A stretch of 64,000 bases of DNA from CAITSH01 sp025356665 (GTDB lineage: Bacteria > Pseudomonadota > Gammaproteobacteria > Burkholderiales > SG8-39), in the NCBI GenBank assembly GCA_025356665.1, contig JANXRV010000123.1:1-64000 (forward strand). The letters are read 5' to 3'. Each line of letters starts with the position of its first letter. Within the stretch, counting starts at the first letter, position 1. Below, piece by piece: positions 62,088 to 64,000 of the stretch. Below the pieces are notes generated by a model, which saw only the letters and a list, made by a program, of their open reading frames with translations, had not been told where the DNA came from and ran no database searches. The position numbers and the translations under genes were made by a program.

Positions 62088-62801
62088 ATGTCTCTTACTG
62101 CTTCAGCGGTGCTCGAGGAAATCAAGAATATCCACAAACGCAAGCCGATGTATGGTCATCCGCTTTGGACCGGCATGGTGGATGGTACCTTCAGTCTCGA
62201 GCAGGTGCGTTATTTCTGTCTGCAGCACGGTGTCATCCCTTTGCACAATCACAACTACCATGGTCGCCTGTACGTTGTTTGTCCGGATGCTGCATGGCGC
62301 GAGAAAATTGCGGAAGTCGCATACGAAGAGGCGACCGGTCGGATTCATGCCGACGGCGTGTCGCACCATAAGCTGTATTTGAACTATGGCAAGGCGTTGG
62401 GCCTGTCACGAGAAGAGATGCTCAACGCCGATTACTGCGGCGGCGGATTGGCATTCAAATCATTCTTCCAAGAATTATGCGGTAAAAATTTTCTCGAGGG
62501 TGTTTCTACGCACATGTTGGCGGGCGAGGCGCCGATCCCCGGTTTGTACATACGCGTTGCGAAGAAGTTGCAGGAGAAATTTCAACTCTCGGACGAAGGC
62601 ATCGCGTACTGGACGGTGCATGACAGTGCGGACGAAGATCACTCCGATGTCGGCCGAGAACTCCTGGATCAGTTTGCACCCACCGACAAAGACAAGGAAC
62701 TTGTCCTCAAGACCGTGCGTACTACCGTTGATGTCATGCATCTGATGTATGACGATTTTTATGCAAACATGATGCGTATTACCACGGGGAAAAGCAAATA
62801 G
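62088..62801 (+). CDS. PqqC/heme-oxygenase-like (HDO) oxidase
   Basis: A 237-residue all-helical protein of the TenA/PqqC/heme-oxygenase-like superfamily. FCLQHGVIPLHNHNYHGRLY, YEEATGRIHADGVSHHKLYL and HDSADEDHSDVG place Glu, His and Asp residues typical of the non-heme diiron or cofactor-free oxidases of this fold (UndA, CADD, PqqC). It likely oxidises a small acid or amine with O2. TAGGGG precedes ATG 62088. It is followed by the Rid-family gene after 33 bases. Confidence 0.82.
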   Translation: MSLTASAVLEEIKNIHKRKPMYGHPLWTGMVDGTFSLEQVRYFCLQHGVIPLHNHNYHGRLYVVCPDAAWREKIAEVAYEEATGRIHADGVSHHKLYLNYGKALGLSREEMLNADYCGGGLAFKSFFQELCGKNFLEGVSTHMLAGEAPIPGLYIRVAKKLQEKFQLSDEGIAYWTVHDSADEDHSDVGRELLDQFAPTDKDKELVLKTVRTTVDVMHLMYDDFYANMMRITTGKSK

Positions 62802-62834
62802 CTGCTGCCGACCTCTTTACCAGGAAAGTCAAAA

Positions 62835-63239
62835 ATGACTCAACAAACCATTCTCGCGCCAGGGGTACCCGCGGGACCAGCGGGAAGTTTTTCCGCCTGC
62901 AAAAGGGTGGGCGATACGGTATACATTTCGGGGACGGTTGCTTGGGATCAGGATATGAAACCCCTGGGGGGCAACGATGCCTACCAGCAGTCAAGAATAA
63001 TTTTTGATTACTTGAAGCGCATCATGGAGGCAGCCGGAGGAGAGATCGACGACATTGTGCGGATCACCGTATTCACTACCGACATGCGTCATCAACCTGC
63101 GTTCTGGAAGGCGCGAAAGGAATTTTTCTCTGGTGATTTTCCCTGCTCTACGCTGGTGTGTGTGTCGGCACTATTCCTGCCCGAGCTTTTAATTGAAGTG
63201 GAAGCGACCGGCGTGATCGGTTCGGCGAAGCGCAATTGA
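62835..63239 (+). CDS. RidA/YjgF-family protein lacking the usual active Arg
   Basis: A 134-residue Rid-superfamily protein: VGDTVYISGTVAWD, IMEAAGGEIDDIVRITVFTTD and ELLIEVEATG. In RidA deaminases the stretch before the last strand reads VARLP with a catalytic Arg; here it is VSALFLP, so the Arg appears to be Ala. That places it with Rid subgroups common in catabolic clusters, whose reaction is unknown. AGGAAA precedes the ATG. Confidence 0.88.
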   Translation: MTQQTILAPGVPAGPAGSFSACKRVGDTVYISGTVAWDQDMKPLGGNDAYQQSRIIFDYLKRIMEAAGGEIDDIVRITVFTTDMRHQPAFWKARKEFFSGDFPCSTLVCVSALFLPELLIEVEATGVIGSAKRN

Positions 63240-63288
63240 GGTACCTGGCCCAGGCGGCGAGTTACGTAGTGATTAGAAAAAAAAGCCA

Positions 63289-64000
63289 ATGAAATATATC
63301 GGCCGACCGCTCAAACGGCGTGAGGATGTTCGATTTCTCACAGGTGGCGGGAATTTCGTGGATGACGTCAAGCTACCCAACACGGCTTGGATTGGATTTC
63401 TGCGAAGCCCGCACGCACACGCGCGCATTCTCTCAATCACATCAACGGCTGCGAAAGACATGCCTGGTGTGCTTAGAGTGCTGACGTTCGCCGACTGGAA
63501 AGAGGCGGGGCTGGGTGAGCTGACCTGCGTCCATCCGATGCCCTTTAGTGATGGGCGCCCCATGAATGAAGTCCTGCGTCCATGTTTCGCGTCCGATTGC
63601 GTGCGGCATGTCGGCGACGTGGTCGCTGCCGTTGTGGCCGAAGACCGCTATGCGGCCCTTGATGCGCTGGATGCCATCGAAGTGGACTATGAAATTTTGC
63701 CCGGGATTGCGATTACGGCGCAGGCGCTCGATTCAGAGGCGCCGGTAATTCACGACAGCTTGCATTCCAACCTGGTTAACGATGTTGTGCGCGGGAACAG
63801 GGCGGCGACAGATGCTGCATTTGCGACCGCGGCGCACGTCACGGAGCTGACCTTATCGAGCAACAGGGTTGCAGGCAATCCGATGGAACCGCGCGCCTAC
63901 ATTGCTGACTACGATCGCGCTACAGCACGTAGCACACTGTGGGCAACCACGCAGGTTCCGCACATGCTCCGGCGCTGGATCTGCAAATACACCCTATTTA
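63289..64000 (+). CDS. Mo-hydroxylase large subunit, N-terminal part (runs off window)
   Basis: Begins with YIGRPLKRREDVRFLTGGGNFVDD, the N-terminal motif of xanthine dehydrogenase-family molybdopterin subunits, and continues through RSPHAHARI, VGDVVAAVVAEDRYAALDAL and NPMEPRAYIADYD. About 237 residues are present; the cofactor-binding half lies outside. It is the third such gene in the window and lies 49 bases after the Rid-family gene, probably in one operon. Confidence 0.9.
   Translation, partial: MKYIGRPLKRREDVRFLTGGGNFVDDVKLPNTAWIGFLRSPHAHARILSITSTAAKDMPGVLRVLTFADWKEAGLGELTCVHPMPFSDGRPMNEVLRPCFASDCVRHVGDVVAAVVAEDRYAALDALDAIEVDYEILPGIAITAQALDSEAPVIHDSLHSNLVNDVVRGNRAATDAAFATAAHVTELTLSSNRVAGNPMEPRAYIADYDRATARSTLWATTQVPHMLRRWICKYTLF

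Overview
The window is a GC-rich chromosomal segment whose gene content fits a metabolically versatile betaproteobacterium, most likely Burkholderiales and possibly Alcaligenaceae-like. The grounds are five tripartite-tricarboxylate (Bug/TctC) receptors, a lysine/alanine-rich SWIB protein, DUF6279 and DUF3301 proteins, and dense aromatic and carboxylate catabolism genes. No rRNA, tRNA, transposase, phage or CRISPR gene was recognised. The assignment rests on gene families only.

Layout. 0-6.9 kb: a 2Fe-2S protein, MFS exporter, DUF423, heme-binding-like protein, MaoC hydratase, then a tight plus-strand operon (NTF2-like, aldo/keto reductase, DUF3301, ferredoxin-NADP reductase, lipoprotein). 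7.2-9.7 kb: a decay zone with a frameshifted amine oxidase and a broken transglutaminase-like gene. 9.9-14.9 kb: TlpA thioredoxin, AzlC/AzlD amino-acid exporter, SWIB protein, MFS transporter, HSL-type esterase. 14.9-23.8 kb: a catabolic block with a deacetylase-type amidohydrolase, a divergent MarR regulator, a three-subunit molybdenum hydroxylase, a second amidohydrolase and a Bug receptor. 23.8-26.7 kb: small housekeeping genes and remnants. 27-31.7 kb: a complete Liv-type ABC importer on the minus strand. 32-40 kb: a zinc-type alcohol dehydrogenase behind a strongly structured leader, an acyl-CoA ligase, an orphan Mo-hydroxylase large subunit and a bis-MGD-type oxidoreductase. 40.5-57 kb: a TRAP transporter followed by a cluster built from duplicated modules (SDR + TauD dioxygenase twice, 4,5-dihydroxyphthalate-decarboxylase-like twice, class II aldolase + Bug twice), ending in an MhpA-type hydroxylase and an extradiol-type VOC dioxygenase. 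57-58.9 kb: YdcF, a spermidine-synthase-like protein and a Rieske ferredoxin. 58.9-64 kb: a visibly AT-richer block with a Bug receptor, GntR regulator, esterase/amidase, PqqC/heme-oxygenase-like oxidase, Rid-family protein and the start of a third Mo-hydroxylase subunit.

How the parts may work together. The region reads as a set of uptake-plus-catabolism cassettes for aromatic or N-heterocyclic carboxylic acids. High-affinity receptors (Bug, TRAP, Liv) sit beside oxygenases, Mo-hydroxylases, decarboxylases, amidohydrolases, an acyl-CoA ligase and dehydrogenases. A shared 9-bp motif (TTGTTAGTA) in front of the amidohydrolase/marR pair and the Liv operon, with a partial match between the ligase and Mo-hydroxylase genes, suggests one MarR regulator for cassettes 15-19 kb apart. 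Substrates cannot be read from the sequence.

Non-coding highlights are a three-way-junction RNA candidate at 32261-32323, a family of GGCTGGAAA...TTTCCAGCC palindromes at 3' ends of transcription units, hairpins directly after two binding-protein genes, and many unrelated short tandem repeats at gene junctions.
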